Assembly (NCBI RefSeq): GCF_030177755.1 | Contig: NZ_CP126539.1 | Span: forward strand, 2,008,001 to 2,072,000 | Origin: Devosia sp. RR2S18 | GTDB taxonomy: Bacteria > Pseudomonadota > Alphaproteobacteria > Rhizobiales > Devosiaceae | Direction: 5' to 3' | Length of the DNA: 64,000 nt | In this document: one piece after another, positions 24,850 to 34,801 of the stretch | Layout of the letters: every line of letters begins with the position of its first letter | How positions within the stretch are numbered: position 1 is the first letter of the stretch | The notes under the pieces: generated by a model | The model's database searches: none | The model's input: only the letters and a program-made list of their open reading frames with translations | What the model was told of the DNA's origin: nothing | Made by a program: the position numbers and the translations under genes

Positions 24850-25986
24850 ATGGCATATACCTTTGTTCGCCAGGACATGATTGGAGAGCGGCCGGCGCCG
24901 GTGAATACCAGCGGCCCCGGCGCCTGGCTGCGGCGCAATCTCTTCGCCACGCCGGCCGACGCCTTATTGACTATTCTGTCTGTCGTGGTGCTGGTTTGGG
25001 CGATACCGCCGATCTACAACTTCATCGCCCCCACATTCCTGGGCGGCGATGCAGTTGCGCCGGGTGGTACGGTGGAAGATTGCCGCATCGAGAATGCGGG
25101 CGCGTGCTGGGCCTATATCTCGGCCCGCATGTCCTTCTTCATCTATGGTTTCTATCCACCCGAGGAGTATTGGCGGCCCAACATCGTTTTCGCTCTGGGC
25201 GCGCTGCTGCTTTTTCCGCTACTGGCGCCAAAGGCGCCCTTCAAGCGGACCAATGCCGTCCTGTTCTTTCTCGTTTTTCCGGTGATTGCCTTCTATCTGC
25301 TCAATGGCGGTGTATTCGGCCTTCGACCGGTGCCGACAGAGCAATGGGGTGGCTTGATGGTGACGCTCATCATTTCGCTGGTGGGCATCTTCGGCTCTAT
25401 TCCGCTTGGGATCCTTCTGGCGCTGGGACGCCAGTCCAAGCTACCGATCATCAAGACGCTCTGCATCATGTTCATCGAGCTCTGGCGCGCGGTACCGCTG
25501 ATTACCGTGCTGTTTATGGCCTCGATCATGCTGCCACTGTTCATGCCGCAGGGCACCACGGTCGATAAGCTGCTCAGAGCCCTGGTCGGTGTCACGCTGT
25601 TCTCCTCGGCCTATCTCGCAGAGGTGGTGCGTGGCGGATTGCAGGCACTGCCGCGCGGCCAATATGAGGCGGCTTCGTCCCTCGGGCTGAGCTATTGGAA
25701 GTCGATGTGGTTCATCATTTTGCCGCAGGCGCTCAAGCACGTCATCCCCGGCATCGTGAACAGCTTCATCGCCCTGTTCAAGGATACCTCGCTGGTCTCC
25801 ATCGTCGGCATTTTCGACCTGCTCAACACCGTACAGGCGGCCAGCTCGGACATCGACTGGTCCTCACCGACACAGGCGATCACCGGCTATCTATTTGCCG
25901 GCTTCGTCTTCTGGATTTTCTGTTTTGCCATGTCGCGTTACTCCATTTTCATGGAACGGCGACTCGACACCGGCCACAAGAGGTAG
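24850..25986 (+). CDS. aapM: General L-amino acid ABC transporter, permease
   Basis: A 378-residue partner permease of AapQ. The N-terminus ([17 protein letters not shown]) and the periplasmic segment with [13 protein letters not shown] are typical of AapM; the EAA loop is [27 protein letters not shown] lies before the ATG at 24850. It is four bases upstream of aapP. Confidence 0.94.
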   Translation: MAYTFVRQDMIGERPAPVNTSGPGAWLRRNLFATPADALLTILSVVVLVWAIPPIYNFIAPTFLGGDAVAPGGTVEDCRIENAGACWAYISARMSFFIYGFYPPEEYWRPNIVFALGALLLFPLLAPKAPFKRTNAVLFFLVFPVIAFYLLNGGVFGLRPVPTEQWGGLMVTLIISLVGIFGSIPLGILLALGRQSKLPIIKTLCIMFIELWRAVPLITVLFMASIMLPLFMPQGTTVDKLLRALVGVTLFSSAYLAEVVRGGLQALPRGQYEAASSLGLSYWKSMWFIILPQALKHVIPGIVNSFIALFKDTSLVSIVGIFDLLNTVQAASSDIDWSSPTQAITGYLFAGFVFWIFCFAMSRYSIFMERRLDTGHKR

Positions 25987-25990
25987 CGCT

Positions 25991-26791
25991 ATGAGCGACA
26001 CACTTACTCCCACTGCGGACAACGCGGTCGATCACTCGCACATGAAGGTCTCCGAGACCGACGTCGCGATCGACGTCGTTGGTATGCACAAATGGTATGC
26101 CGACTTCCATGTGCTCCGGGACATCAATCTGCGGGTGATGCGCGGCGAGCGCATCGTTATCGCGGGGCCCTCCGGCTCGGGCAAGTCGACGCTGATCCGT
26201 TGCATGAACCGGCTCGAGGAGCATCAGGAAGGGCAGATCGTCGTCAACGGCGTCGAACTGACAGCCGACCTCAAGCGCATCGACGAGGTGCGACGGGAAG
26301 TCGGCATGGTGTTCCAGCACTTCAACCTCTTTCCGCACCTGACCATTTTGCAGAACCTCACCCTGGCGCCGATCTGGGTGCGCGGTACGCCCAAAGCTGA
26401 GGCGGAGGCGAGTGCCATGCACTATCTCGAGCGGGTGAAGATCCCCGAGCAGGCGCATAAATTCCCCGGGCAGTTGTCCGGCGGGCAGCAGCAGCGCGTG
26501 GCGATTGCCCGCTCGCTCTGCATGAACCCCAAGATCATGCTGTTCGATGAGCCCACTTCGGCGCTGGACCCCGAGATGGTCAAGGAAGTGCTCGAGGTGA
26601 TGATCAGCCTGGCCGAGGAGGGCATGACCATGCTCTGCGTGACCCACGAGATGGGGTTTGCGCGTCAGGTAGCCAACCGGGTGATTTTCATGGACCAGGG
26701 GCAGATAATCGAGCAGAACGATCCCGACGCATTCTTCTCCAACCCGCAGCACGAGCGCACCAAGCTCTTCCTCAGCCAGATACTGCACTAG
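25991..26791 (+). CDS. aapP: General L-amino acid ABC transporter, ATP-binding protein
   Basis: A 266-residue ATPase of the polar amino acid type. Walker [10 protein letters not shown], signature [16 protein letters not shown], Walker [16 protein letters not shown] and switch [12 protein letters not shown] are all intact. The ATG at 25991 has AAGAGGT upstream. It drives AapQM, and possibly serves both AapJ and the second binding protein downstream. Confidence 0.95.
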   Translation: MSDTLTPTADNAVDHSHMKVSETDVAIDVVGMHKWYADFHVLRDINLRVMRGERIVIAGPSGSGKSTLIRCMNRLEEHQEGQIVVNGVELTADLKRIDEVRREVGMVFQHFNLFPHLTILQNLTLAPIWVRGTPKAEAEASAMHYLERVKIPEQAHKFPGQLSGGQQQRVAIARSLCMNPKIMLFDEPTSALDPEMVKEVLEVMISLAEEGMTMLCVTHEMGFARQVANRVIFMDQGQIIEQNDPDAFFSNPQHERTKLFLSQILH

Positions 26792-26797
26792 AACCGA

Positions 26798-26821
26798 GCG
26801 CCAGCCGCTTCCAGCTGGCGC
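26798..26821 (+). other. Intercistronic hairpin after aapP
   Basis: A perfect 8-bp stem GCGCCAGC/GCTGGCGC (26798-26805 with 26814-26821) with no T-run, between aapP and the second binding-protein gene; probably a processing or stability element. Confidence 0.5.
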
Positions 26822-26915
26822 CGCGGGCTTGTCGAAAACACCAATTGTTCAGCAGGCCCGGCTTGACCGGCGATGCATGCCTGCCAATATGCGCCGGCGA
26901 GTTAGGAAGGCCGGG

Positions 26916-27947
26916 TTGACTAGGCGTTTGATGAGAGTTTTGGCCGGTGCGACCGCGCTGGGGCTTGCCCTGGTGTTGCCCGCCCTGGCGGCAAATGGCG
27001 ATACGCTCCAGGCGGTGCGCGAGCGGGGTTTCCTTGTTTGTGGCGCCACCGATCCATTGCCGGGATTTGCCCAGCAGGATGCCGATGGCCGGTGGTCGGG
27101 ATTCGACGTTGACCTCTGCCGGGCAGTGGCTGCAGCGGTGTTCGGCGACCCCAATCTGATCGAGTTCCGGGCGCTGCGAGGTGAGGGTCGGTTCGCGGCC
27201 CTGCAGAGCGGGGAGATCGACGTGCTGGCCCGCAACGGGCCTTGGACGCATCGGCGCGATACCTCCTATGGTGCCACCTTCGTGGCAGCCAGTTTCTTTG
27301 ACGGGCAGGCCTTCCTCGTCCCGCAATCGTTGGGGCTGGTCTCGGCCTATGAGCTCGATCAGGTCAGCATCTGCGTGACGGATGCGACCGGCGATCTGCA
27401 GCGTCTGCGGGAGTTCTTCTTCGAGAACCAGGCGGCTTTCACCAGTGTCGTATATGAAGACGTTGCCGATTTGGCGGTGGCCTATCAGGCGGGGCGTTGC
27501 CAGGTAATATCGGCCGCGGGGCGCCAGCTGCAGGCGATCCGGCGACAATTGCCCGATCCCAATGTCCATCGCATTTTGCCCGAGCGGATTTCAAAGGAGC
27601 CACTGGGGCCAGTGGTGCGGCAGGGCGACGATCAGTGGTTCAACATCGTCGAATGGACGCTGTTCGCGCTGATCGACGCGGAGGAGGTGGGGATCACTTC
27701 GCTTAACATCGAGTCCCTGGCAGCAACGCGCACGCCCGCAGTGCAGCGCATTCTAGGGCTGAACGAGGACTACGGATCGGCACTCGGGCTGCCGCCCGAC
27801 TTCATGGCTGATGCCATCCGTGCAGTGGGCAATTACTCCGAACTCTACGACCGCCATTTTGGGCCGCAGACCGGCGCGGCGCTGCTGCGGGGGCAGAATG
27901 CCCTGTGGTCCAATGGTGGGCTGCTCTATGCCCCGCCAATCCGTTAG
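26916..27947 (+). CDS. Second AapJ-like amino acid binding protein
   Basis: A 343-residue paralogue of AapJ encoded just behind aapP. A signal peptide (RVLAGATALGLALVLPALA) precedes DTLQAVRERGFLVCGATDPLPGF; later come WSGFDVDLCRAVAAAV, KEPLGPVVRQGDDQWFN and GNYSELYDRHFG, colinear with AapJ. I chose the TTG at 26916 because AGGAAGG lies five bases before it; ATG at 26931 and a TTG at 26829 are alternatives. It may widen or alter the specificity of the Aap permease. The LARNGPWTHRRDTS segment differs from the SRTTTWTMSRDT of AapJ at the ligand site, which suggests a different ligand. The stop interlocks with that of the convergent alaX. Confidence 0.88.
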   Translation: MTRRLMRVLAGATALGLALVLPALAANGDTLQAVRERGFLVCGATDPLPGFAQQDADGRWSGFDVDLCRAVAAAVFGDPNLIEFRALRGEGRFAALQSGEIDVLARNGPWTHRRDTSYGATFVAASFFDGQAFLVPQSLGLVSAYELDQVSICVTDATGDLQRLREFFFENQAAFTSVVYEDVADLAVAYQAGRCQVISAAGRQLQAIRRQLPDPNVHRILPERISKEPLGPVVRQGDDQWFNIVEWTLFALIDAEEVGITSLNIESLAATRTPAVQRILGLNEDYGSALGLPPDFMADAIRAVGNYSELYDRHFGPQTGAALLRGQNALWSNGGLLYAPPIR

Positions 27948-28663
27948 CCCTCAGCAAAGAGCAGGCTGACACGCCGGTTCTGCTTACCCTTTTTCTCGAT
28001 TTTGCCGAGCTTTAAGCGCCCGATTTCAGCCGTCGACTGCACATGCGTGCCTCCGCATGGCTGCAGGTCCACATCGCCGATGCGGATGAGGCGCACGCGG
28101 CCATGTCCCATCGGAGGCTTCACGTTCATGGTCTTCACCAAGTTCGGATTGGCCGTCATTTCTTGATCGGTGATCCACTCCTGACTGACTGCGTGATCTG
28201 CCGCGACAAGGTCATTCAACCGGCGCTCAAGTGCTTCGGTGTCTTCCGGAACGTCCGGCATATCAAAATCCAGCCGCCCCTTGTCCTCGCCGATAGAGCC
28301 GCCGGTGACGGGAAACGGCAGGACGACGGAGAGGAGGTGAAGTGCTGTGTGCATGCGCATCAAGCGGTGGCGGCGGTCCCAGTCGATGCTCGCGATGACC
28401 TTCTCCCCAGGTGGCGTGGCGGTAGAGTTGCCGTCCACTACATGGGCGATGCGCGCCTTGTCGCCTTCCGGGTGGATGGCCGTTGTCACAGTAAGCATGG
28501 TCCCATCCGCCAGTGTGATGGTGCCGCTGTCTCCGGGCTGCCCACCGGAGGCTGCGTAGAACACGGTGCGATCCAGCACGAGGGCGCCGTCGGGAGTGAC
28601 CTCCAGGATCGTGGCATCTGTTGATTGCAGGTAACTATCGTCGCGAAACAAGAACTGGGTCAT
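27944..28663 (-). CDS. alaX: Free-standing alanyl-tRNA editing hydrolase
   Basis: A 239-residue AlaX-type protein that hydrolyses Ser or Gly mischarged on tRNA-Ala. It has the N-terminal AlaRS-like segment VLDRTVFYAASGGQPGDSG, the zinc ligands HTALH (HxxxH) and CGGTH (CxxxH), and ends soon after in KGKQNRRVSL, so it is a mid-length AlaX. The start at 28663 (MTQFLFRDD) has GAGG five bases upstream. It is seven bases downstream of cls on the same strand. Confidence 0.92.
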   Translation of the reverse strand: MTQFLFRDDSYLQSTDATILEVTPDGALVLDRTVFYAASGGQPGDSGTITLADGTMLTVTTAIHPEGDKARIAHVVDGNSTATPPGEKVIASIDWDRRHRLMRMHTALHLLSVVLPFPVTGGSIGEDKGRLDFDMPDVPEDTEALERRLNDLVAADHAVSQEWITDQEMTANPNLVKTMNVKPPMGHGRVRLIRIGDVDLQPCGGTHVQSTAEIGRLKLGKIEKKGKQNRRVSLLFAEG

Positions 28664-28670
28664 CATGGCC

Positions 28671-30122
28671 TCAGAGTAGGGGAGAGAGCAGGCGCGCAGC
28701 CTGAGCGATAAAGCGCATGGGAACCGAGCGATTTTCAACTTCCTCCTGCGTCACCACACGGCAGCCAGCGAAATCCTTTTCGAGCATCTCTTCCACCGAT
28801 TTCAGTGTCTCCTGATCGGTGAACCACAGCGTGATTTCGAAATTGATGGCGAACGAGCGGTTGTCGAAGTTGACGCTGCCGATCGAGGCGATGTGGTCGT
28901 CCATCAGCACCACCTTCTGGTGCAAAAAGCCATCCTGGTAGCGGTAGACAGGGATGCCGTGCTGAACCATCGAGTCCGCATGCGCGATGCTGGCAAACCA
29001 AACTACCTTGTGGTCTGGCACGTTGGGCAGCATCAACCGCACGTCCACACCGCGCAGCTTGGCGGCGAAAAGTGCAGTGCGGATGTCGGTGTCGGGCACG
29101 AAGTAAGGGCTCACGATCCAGATGCGCTCGCGTGCCCGGCCGATCAGGTCAGTGTAGGCAATAGCGCATTCTTCGAGCTTATCAGCCGGACCGGTCCCCA
29201 TGACCAAGACAGATTTGTCTCCTGGTGTATTGACGGTTTCGGGCGGGGTGGAGGGCAGGACTTCCCCGGTGGCCCATTCCCAGTCCTCGCGGAAGAGCAG
29301 GGCGCAGCCGAGCGCAGCCGGGCCCGACACCCGAACATGGGTGTCACGCCAGTGGCCGAGGCGCGGGTCCTCGCCGAGATATTCCACGCCGACATTGTGG
29401 CCGCCGGCCCAGGCATGTTCGCCGTCGACGACGACGATCTTGCGGTGATTGCGGTAGTTGATACGTGTCGGGCCGAAGATGCGCAGAAACTTGTGGCGCT
29501 GGTTGAACCCGGCGACTTTGATGCCCGCTGCCCGCAATTGCGTACGATATGCCTTGGGCAGAGCCGTGCTGCCAACATCGTCATAGAGCAGATAGACACT
29601 GACGCCGGCATTCGCCCGCTCGATCAAACGATCAGCAAGCTCACGACCCAAGGCGTCGTCGCGGATAATGTAGAACTGTACCAGCAGGTAGGTCTTGGCC
29701 TGAGCTATCCCTTCAAAGATCGAGTCGAAGGTGGCTTTTCCGTCGACCAGGACCTCGACTTCGTTGCCACTCAGAAATGGAACTTCCGAGACCTTAGTCT
29801 GGACCGGCCAGGAATGGCTGGTCTCCCGATCAATAAGCTTGAGGTCCTTGGCGCGCAGCGGACGTGCGGCCCGGCCGTTCCGGATGCGGTCGGTGGCGTA
29901 GTCGTCGAACGCCTTCCAGCCGAAGACGAGATAGAGAAAGGCTGTCGGGAAAGGCAGCAGGGCAAGCGACAGCAGCCAGGCAATTGAGCCTTGGGAGGTG
30001 CGCGAGTTCATTACCTCGCGGACGGCACACACCATGGCCAGCAGGTAAACCAAGGCCATTGCCCCGGCGAGAAAATGTAGCTCGGCACCAAAGGCGCGGA
30101 GGATGTCGTCTATGCCGAACAA
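28671..30122 (-). CDS. cls: Cardiolipin synthase, phospholipase D family
   Basis: A 483-residue membrane enzyme that joins two phosphatidylglycerol molecules into cardiolipin. Two N-terminal membrane helices (residues about 15-65) precede two PLD catalytic motifs, HRKIVVVDGEHAWAGG and HQKVVLMDDHIASIGS, both complete (HxKxxxxD). The start codon is TTG at 30122 with no strong ribosome site; a slightly different start is possible. It lies 68 bases downstream of cysK and just before alaX. Confidence 0.93.
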   Translation of the reverse strand: MFGIDDILRAFGAELHFLAGAMALVYLLAMVCAVREVMNSRTSQGSIAWLLSLALLPFPTAFLYLVFGWKAFDDYATDRIRNGRAARPLRAKDLKLIDRETSHSWPVQTKVSEVPFLSGNEVEVLVDGKATFDSIFEGIAQAKTYLLVQFYIIRDDALGRELADRLIERANAGVSVYLLYDDVGSTALPKAYRTQLRAAGIKVAGFNQRHKFLRIFGPTRINYRNHRKIVVVDGEHAWAGGHNVGVEYLGEDPRLGHWRDTHVRVSGPAALGCALLFREDWEWATGEVLPSTPPETVNTPGDKSVLVMGTGPADKLEECAIAYTDLIGRARERIWIVSPYFVPDTDIRTALFAAKLRGVDVRLMLPNVPDHKVVWFASIAHADSMVQHGIPVYRYQDGFLHQKVVLMDDHIASIGSVNFDNRSFAINFEITLWFTDQETLKSVEEMLEKDFAGCRVVTQEEVENRSVPMRFIAQAARLLSPLL

Positions 30123-30190
30123 AGAACAAGCCCATGACGCTGAAGGAGCCGCACTCTATCAGCGTCGGCGAGATGGACAACTCTCTCGCG

Positions 30191-31240
30191 TTAGTCGGGA
30201 TCTCGGACCAGTACGTCGGAAATGTCGATTGCTTCCCGATCACTCATCCAGGGTGGGACCGGCAAGCCCTTGCTTTGGAGGAAAGCCGGGTTGAACAGCT
30301 TGGAGGCGTAGCGATTGCCGTAGTCGCACAGGATCGTGACAATGGTCTTGCCTGGACCCAGATCCTGAGCCATGCGAACGGCGCCAGCGATGTTGATGGC
30401 GCTGGAGCCCCCCAAGCATAACCCCTCATGCTGCAGCAGATCGAAGATGTAGGGCAGCGCCTCGGCATCTGGAATCTGATAGGCATTGTCGATCTGCAAG
30501 CCTTCGAGGTTAACGGTAATGCGCCCTTGCCCAATGCCCTCGGTGATGGAATTGCCTACCGACTTGAGTTCGCCCGTCTTAAAATAGCTGAAGAGAGATG
30601 CCCCTTCGGGATCGGCGAGCCCGATCTTTACGTCAGAGCTGCGGGCGCGCAGTGCCTCTGCTACCCCCGCCAATGTGCCGCCGGAACCGACTGCGCAGAT
30701 GAAGCCGTCGATGCGACCTCCAGTCTGCTGCCATATCTCTGGACCGGTGGTTTCGACATGCGCGCGGCGGTTGGAAACATTGTCGAACTGGTTGGCCCAG
30801 ACTGCACCGCCGGGCAACTCACGGTTGAGCTTGTCGGCAAGCCGGCCAGAAATCTTGATGTAGTTGTTCGGGTCTCGATAGGGCTTCGCCGGCACTTCAA
30901 TCAACTCGGCGCCATAAAGCCGAAGGGCATCCTTCTTTTCCTGGCTCTGCGTCTCAGGGATCACAATGACCGACTTGAACCCGAGTGCGTTGGCGACCAA
31001 GGTTACGCCGATCCCGGTATTGCCAGCGGTGCCTTCCACGATGGTGCCGCCAGGCTTGAGAGCACCGCTTTGCACCGCATCATGAATGATGTAGAGCGCC
31101 GCCCGGTCCTTCACCGACTGGCCGGGATTCAGGAATTCCGCCTTGCCCCAAATCTCGCAGCCGGTGAGTTCAGAGACCCGGTTGAGACGGATGAGAGGCG
31201 TGTTGCCGATGGCGGAGAGGAGATCTTTGTGCTTGGCCAT
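30191..31240 (-). CDS. cysK: Cysteine synthase A
   Basis: A 349-residue PLP enzyme making cysteine from O-acetylserine and sulfide, the last step of the sulfate route begun by cysD/cysNC. The PLP lysine is in NPGQSVKDRAA, TAGNTGIGVTLVA is the substrate loop, and AVGSGGTLAGVA binds the cofactor phosphate. I took the ATG at 31240; an in-frame TTG at 31273 would add 11 residues. The C-terminus is somewhat longer than in enteric CysK (323 residues), ending in a VPPWMSDREAIDISDVL extension. Confidence 0.93.
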   Translation of the reverse strand: MAKHKDLLSAIGNTPLIRLNRVSELTGCEIWGKAEFLNPGQSVKDRAALYIIHDAVQSGALKPGGTIVEGTAGNTGIGVTLVANALGFKSVIVIPETQSQEKKDALRLYGAELIEVPAKPYRDPNNYIKISGRLADKLNRELPGGAVWANQFDNVSNRRAHVETTGPEIWQQTGGRIDGFICAVGSGGTLAGVAEALRARSSDVKIGLADPEGASLFSYFKTGELKSVGNSITEGIGQGRITVNLEGLQIDNAYQIPDAEALPYIFDLLQHEGLCLGGSSAINIAGAVRMAQDLGPGKTIVTILCDYGNRYASKLFNPAFLQSKGLPVPPWMSDREAIDISDVLVRDPD

Positions 31241-31386
31241 ATCGCTGTTCTGGGACTTCCTGGAGGTGCTCAATGGTATGGATGGGGTGCGGAGGCGGCA
31301 AGCCTAAAGCCTCATGACAGCAGGTCTTTTCTTCGCGAGTGCTTCGCGGGCAATGTAAGCGCGGGGCTGGGTGAGGCTGCGCAAGT

Positions 31387-32808
31387 CTATTCCGATTTTA
31401 CGAGCGCCGCCGCAGCCTCAAGCGCACGTGAGCGGCTCGTTCGCAGGTCCACAAGGGGTGGCGGATAGTCTCTTCCGTGTACAATTCCGGCACTCCTAAG
31501 AACGTCAGCAGGCGCTTCACCCGGCCGATGCAGCCACCTGTCAGGAAGTCTTGAGAGCTCGGGCACCCAGTGGCGGGTGTAAGCGCCGTCGGCATCGAAC
31601 TTTTCCCCTTGGGTGACGGGATTGAATATGCGGAAGTATGGCGCCGCATCCATGCCGCTACCGGCCACCCACTGCCAACTTGCCGGATTATTGGCGGGAT
31701 CGGCATCCACTAGACAGTCCCAGAACCATTCTTCGCCCAGGCGCCAATCGATCAGCAGGTTCTTGGTAAGGAAGGATGCAGCGAGCATGCGCACGCGGTT
31801 CTGCATGAACCCGGTGGCCCACATTTCGCGCATTCCGGCGTCCACGATTGGAATGCCGGTTTGCCCACGCTGCCAAGCGGTAAGCTCGCCGGGAGCTGAG
31901 CGCCACTGCATGCCCTCATATTTCGGCTGCATGGGCAGCTTGCCGATATCGAGGCGGTGGAAGAGCTGGTGGTAGCTGAAGTCTCGCCAGGCAAGCTCGG
32001 AGAGGAACTTCTCGATGGCCCCTTGCCGGTCCGGTTCCGCTTGCGCCAGAGCAAGGGCTGCATGCCAGATTTGCCGCGGGCTGATCTCGCCGAAACGTAG
32101 GTGGGGCGACAGGCCCGATGTCGCGCGCCGGTGCGGAAAGTCCCGGCCCTCACTGTAGGAGGCCAGGAGCTGATCGAAAAACTCCTCGAGCCGGCGGAGG
32201 GCTGCGACTTCTCCGACGCGCCAATGAGAGGTTAGTTTCGTGCTCCACTGTGGTGGGCGATAATCGCCGTCGACCGCAGGGGTGGCAATCGCCGGCAAGT
32301 TCTGCAAGGCGGGCGGTTGGGGAGCAGAAATTGGCTGCTGGCGGAGGGTTTTCCAGAAGGGTGTGAAGACGGAATAGGGCTTGCCCTGTCCGGTCGCGAT
32401 CTCCCAAGGCTCCACCAGTACATTGCCGGGGAGGGAGGACGCGCGTACGCCTAGTGCTTGGAGCTCTTCCTTGATCAGGTGATCTGTCTCACGCTCCCCA
32501 GGAGCGTAGCGACGATTCCAGAAAACCGTGGCGGCGGATAGCTCTTGGGCAAACGCCGGCAACAGAATACGGCTGTCACCGCTCTCCACCAGGAGCTCGA
32601 CCCCGTTCTCTGCCAGATCAGCGGCAAGCGACCGGAGGCTTTGGTGAAGCCACCAGCGACCTGCAGCGCCAGTCGGGCGCACGCCCTCGGTCTGCTCGTG
32701 CACGTAGAGTGCTACGGTTCGCCCGGGCTCAGCTGCCGCTGCGCTCAGGGCGGGATTATCAGCGACGCGAAGATCGTTGCGGAGCCAGACTATGTTGGTT
32801 GCTGCCAT
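31387..32808 (-). CDS. phrB: Deoxyribodipyrimidine photolyase (class I CPD)
   Basis: A 473-residue light-driven DNA repair enzyme that splits cyclobutane pyrimidine dimers. The N-terminal antenna-binding domain begins NIVWLRNDLRVADNPAL. The FAD domain has GLSPHLRFGEISPRQ, GQTGIPIVDAGMREMW, MQNRVRMLAASFLTKNLLIDWR and WVAGSGMDAAPYFRIFNP, all class I hallmarks. GGAGGG precedes the ATG at 32808. It is 45 bases downstream of the AHSA1 gene on the same strand. Confidence 0.95.
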   Translation of the reverse strand: MAATNIVWLRNDLRVADNPALSAAAAEPGRTVALYVHEQTEGVRPTGAAGRWWLHQSLRSLAADLAENGVELLVESGDSRILLPAFAQELSAATVFWNRRYAPGERETDHLIKEELQALGVRASSLPGNVLVEPWEIATGQGKPYSVFTPFWKTLRQQPISAPQPPALQNLPAIATPAVDGDYRPPQWSTKLTSHWRVGEVAALRRLEEFFDQLLASYSEGRDFPHRRATSGLSPHLRFGEISPRQIWHAALALAQAEPDRQGAIEKFLSELAWRDFSYHQLFHRLDIGKLPMQPKYEGMQWRSAPGELTAWQRGQTGIPIVDAGMREMWATGFMQNRVRMLAASFLTKNLLIDWRLGEEWFWDCLVDADPANNPASWQWVAGSGMDAAPYFRIFNPVTQGEKFDADGAYTRHWVPELSRLPDRWLHRPGEAPADVLRSAGIVHGRDYPPPLVDLRTSRSRALEAAAALVKSE

Positions 32809-32853
32809 GGAGCCCTCCGGGGTCGGTACGCGCACAGCGGAGGAGCGGTTCAG

Positions 32854-33306
32854 CTATTCCATGACTTCGGCGAGGTGCTCGAGGGCGGCGCTCCAAGCTT
32901 CCATGGAGAAGATGCGCGACTCTGGGTCGGTATGGGCAAGGCCGCGCTCGGTGAGGGTGACGCGGGTCTGGTCTTCGCCGACGGGCTTGAATTCGACTTC
33001 GAGAACAAAGATCAGATCGTCGTCCTCTTCTTCGTCCTTGTGGACCCAGGACATGACAAGCTTCTCGTCCTCGACAAATTTGAGGATCTCGCCGCTCACC
33101 ACGTGTTCTTCGGGGTCCTCATCGTCGCCGAAGGTCGTGAACTTGTATTCACCGCCCTCGAACGGGTCCAGTTCGGCTTCATCGGCCTGCCACTGCTCGA
33201 TCAGCGCAGGATCGGTCCAGGCGGAGAAGACGTCGCTGACATTGGCGTCGATGGTTCGCGTGAGGGTGATCTGACTTTCGCTGTCGAAATCCATGCCGTT
33301 GCTCAT
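32854..33306 (-). CDS. AHSA1/SRPBCC domain protein
   Basis: A 150-residue acidic START-like (SRPBCC/AHSA1) protein. The start TLTRTIDANVSDVFSAWTDPALIEQW and end FSMEAWSAALEHLAEVM are typical of the family, which binds small hydrophobic ligands or acts as a chaperone cofactor-like domain. An unusually acidic stretch (HKDEEEDDD) sits in the middle. It overlaps the Fsr-like gene by four bases (ATGA), so it is translated with it. Confidence 0.88.
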   Translation of the reverse strand: MSNGMDFDSESQITLTRTIDANVSDVFSAWTDPALIEQWQADEAELDPFEGGEYKFTTFGDDEDPEEHVVSGEILKFVEDEKLVMSWVHKDEEEDDDLIFVLEVEFKPVGEDQTRVTLTERGLAHTDPESRIFSMEAWSAALEHLAEVME

Positions 33307-34523
33307 GCCGGTGCCCTTTGTGGATGAAGTTCCTTGCTGCCGGGCAGGAAGATGGTGAGAAAGCCCAGCACAGGCAAGAACGCGCAAAGCTGGAAAACGG
33401 CTACGATGCCGATGCGGTCGGCGAGCGCGCCCAACACCGCGGCCCCAAGAGCCCCGATGCCAAAGGCAAAGCCGAAGACGAAGCCGGCAACCATGCCGAC
33501 TTTGCCGGGCACCAATTCCTGCGCATAGACCACGATGGCCGAAAAGGCGGAGGAGAGAACCAAGCCGATCAGCACGCTGACCACCGCAGTGCCCAAAAGA
33601 TCCATATGCGGCAGGAGCAGGGTGAAGGGCAGGGCGCCAACGATCGAGCCCCAGATGACTGCCAGGCGCCCGAAGCGGTCGCCTATCGGGCCGCCAATAA
33701 AGGTGCCGGCAGCGATCGATCCGAGGAATAAAAACAGGAAGAACTGCGCGTCCTGGGCCGAGAGCCCGAACTTGTTGATTATGTAGAAGCTGTAATAGCT
33801 CTTGAAGGTCTCGATATAGACGTACTTGCTCAGTAGCAGCGCCGCGATGACTGCAAAGGCAATGATGAGGCGGTTGCGGGTGAGTTGTGGCTTTGCGATG
33901 ACGGGGCGCGGCTGGGTCGCCAACTGGCGCTGCCGCTCGGCATACCAGCGTGCCACCTGGCTGAGAATCAGGAGCCCCAGGAGCGCTGCCAGGCCGAACC
34001 AGGCCGTGCTGATCTGCCCCAGCGGCAGGAGGAGCATGGCTGCCGCCAGCGGACCAAGCGCCGTGCCGAGATTGCCGCCGACCTGGAAAAGAGACTGAGC
34101 GAAACCCAGCCGTCCGCCCGAGGCCAAGCGGGCCATGCGCGAGGCTTCCGGATGAAAGAGCGCCGAGCCGGTTCCCATAACCATTGACGCCAGGAACAGC
34201 ATGCCGAAGCCGTGGGCGGTCGCCAGCATCACCACGCCGATGCCCACAATTGCAAGGGAAAGCGGCAGCCAGAAAGGCTTGGGTTTGACGTCGCCATAGA
34301 GACCGAAGGCCGGCTGCAGCAGGCAGGCGGTGATTTGCTGCGCCAGCGTCAGGAGCCCGATCTGCAAATAGCTGAGGCCGTAGGTCTCTTTGAGCAGCGG
34401 GTAAAGCGCTGGCAGCAGGAACTGCATCAGGTCATTGAGAAGGTGGGAGCCGCTGATGCCGAATAGGACAGCGAGGGAGGTGCCGTGCACCGGGCGAACT
34501 GGGGGGCTGGCGACGGCAGTCAT
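33303..34523 (-). CDS. MFS efflux transporter, fosmidomycin-resistance (Fsr) type
   Basis: A 406-residue, 12-helix major facilitator. The N-terminal SGSHLLNDLMQFLLPALYPLLK and YGDVKPKPFWLPL are characteristic of the Fsr subgroup, which exports fosmidomycin and other small compounds. The MGTGSALFHPEASRMA motif around residue 115-130 fits as well. The actual substrate is not known. The AHSA1 gene is coupled to its end. Confidence 0.9.
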   Translation of the reverse strand: MTAVASPPVRPVHGTSLAVLFGISGSHLLNDLMQFLLPALYPLLKETYGLSYLQIGLLTLAQQITACLLQPAFGLYGDVKPKPFWLPLSLAIVGIGVVMLATAHGFGMLFLASMVMGTGSALFHPEASRMARLASGGRLGFAQSLFQVGGNLGTALGPLAAAMLLLPLGQISTAWFGLAALLGLLILSQVARWYAERQRQLATQPRPVIAKPQLTRNRLIIAFAVIAALLLSKYVYIETFKSYYSFYIINKFGLSAQDAQFFLFLFLGSIAAGTFIGGPIGDRFGRLAVIWGSIVGALPFTLLLPHMDLLGTAVVSVLIGLVLSSAFSAIVVYAQELVPGKVGMVAGFVFGFAFGIGALGAAVLGALADRIGIVAVFQLCAFLPVLGFLTIFLPGSKELHPQRAPA

Positions 34524-34626
34524 GGCTCTCGGTCACTGGCTCGGACGCATGGACCAGTGTCCTGTGCGAGGCACAGTTGAGGCTGGATAATGCAGGAAAA
34601 AGCCTGCTTCTTGAGCAGGTTACGAA

Positions 34627-34702
34627 TGGCTCCGCGAGCTGGACTCGAACCAGCGACCATTCGATTAACAGTCGAACGCTCTACCAACTGAGCTATCGCG
34701 GA
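34627..34702 (-). tRNA. tRNA-Asn (GUU)
   Basis: On the minus strand the acceptor TCCGCGA begins at 34702. The anticodon loop CTGTTAA gives GTT, the T-loop is GGTTCGAGTCC, and TCGCGGA-G plus encoded CCA closes the gene at 34627. Confidence 0.97.
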
Positions 34703-34801
34703 ACACATTCGGAGGCCCTCGTTTCCGAGAGCGAGGTCCGTGTACCGAACTTGTTTGGGTTTGCCAAGCCCCAATTGCCGCCATGTGAAAAACTCGTGAC
34801 G

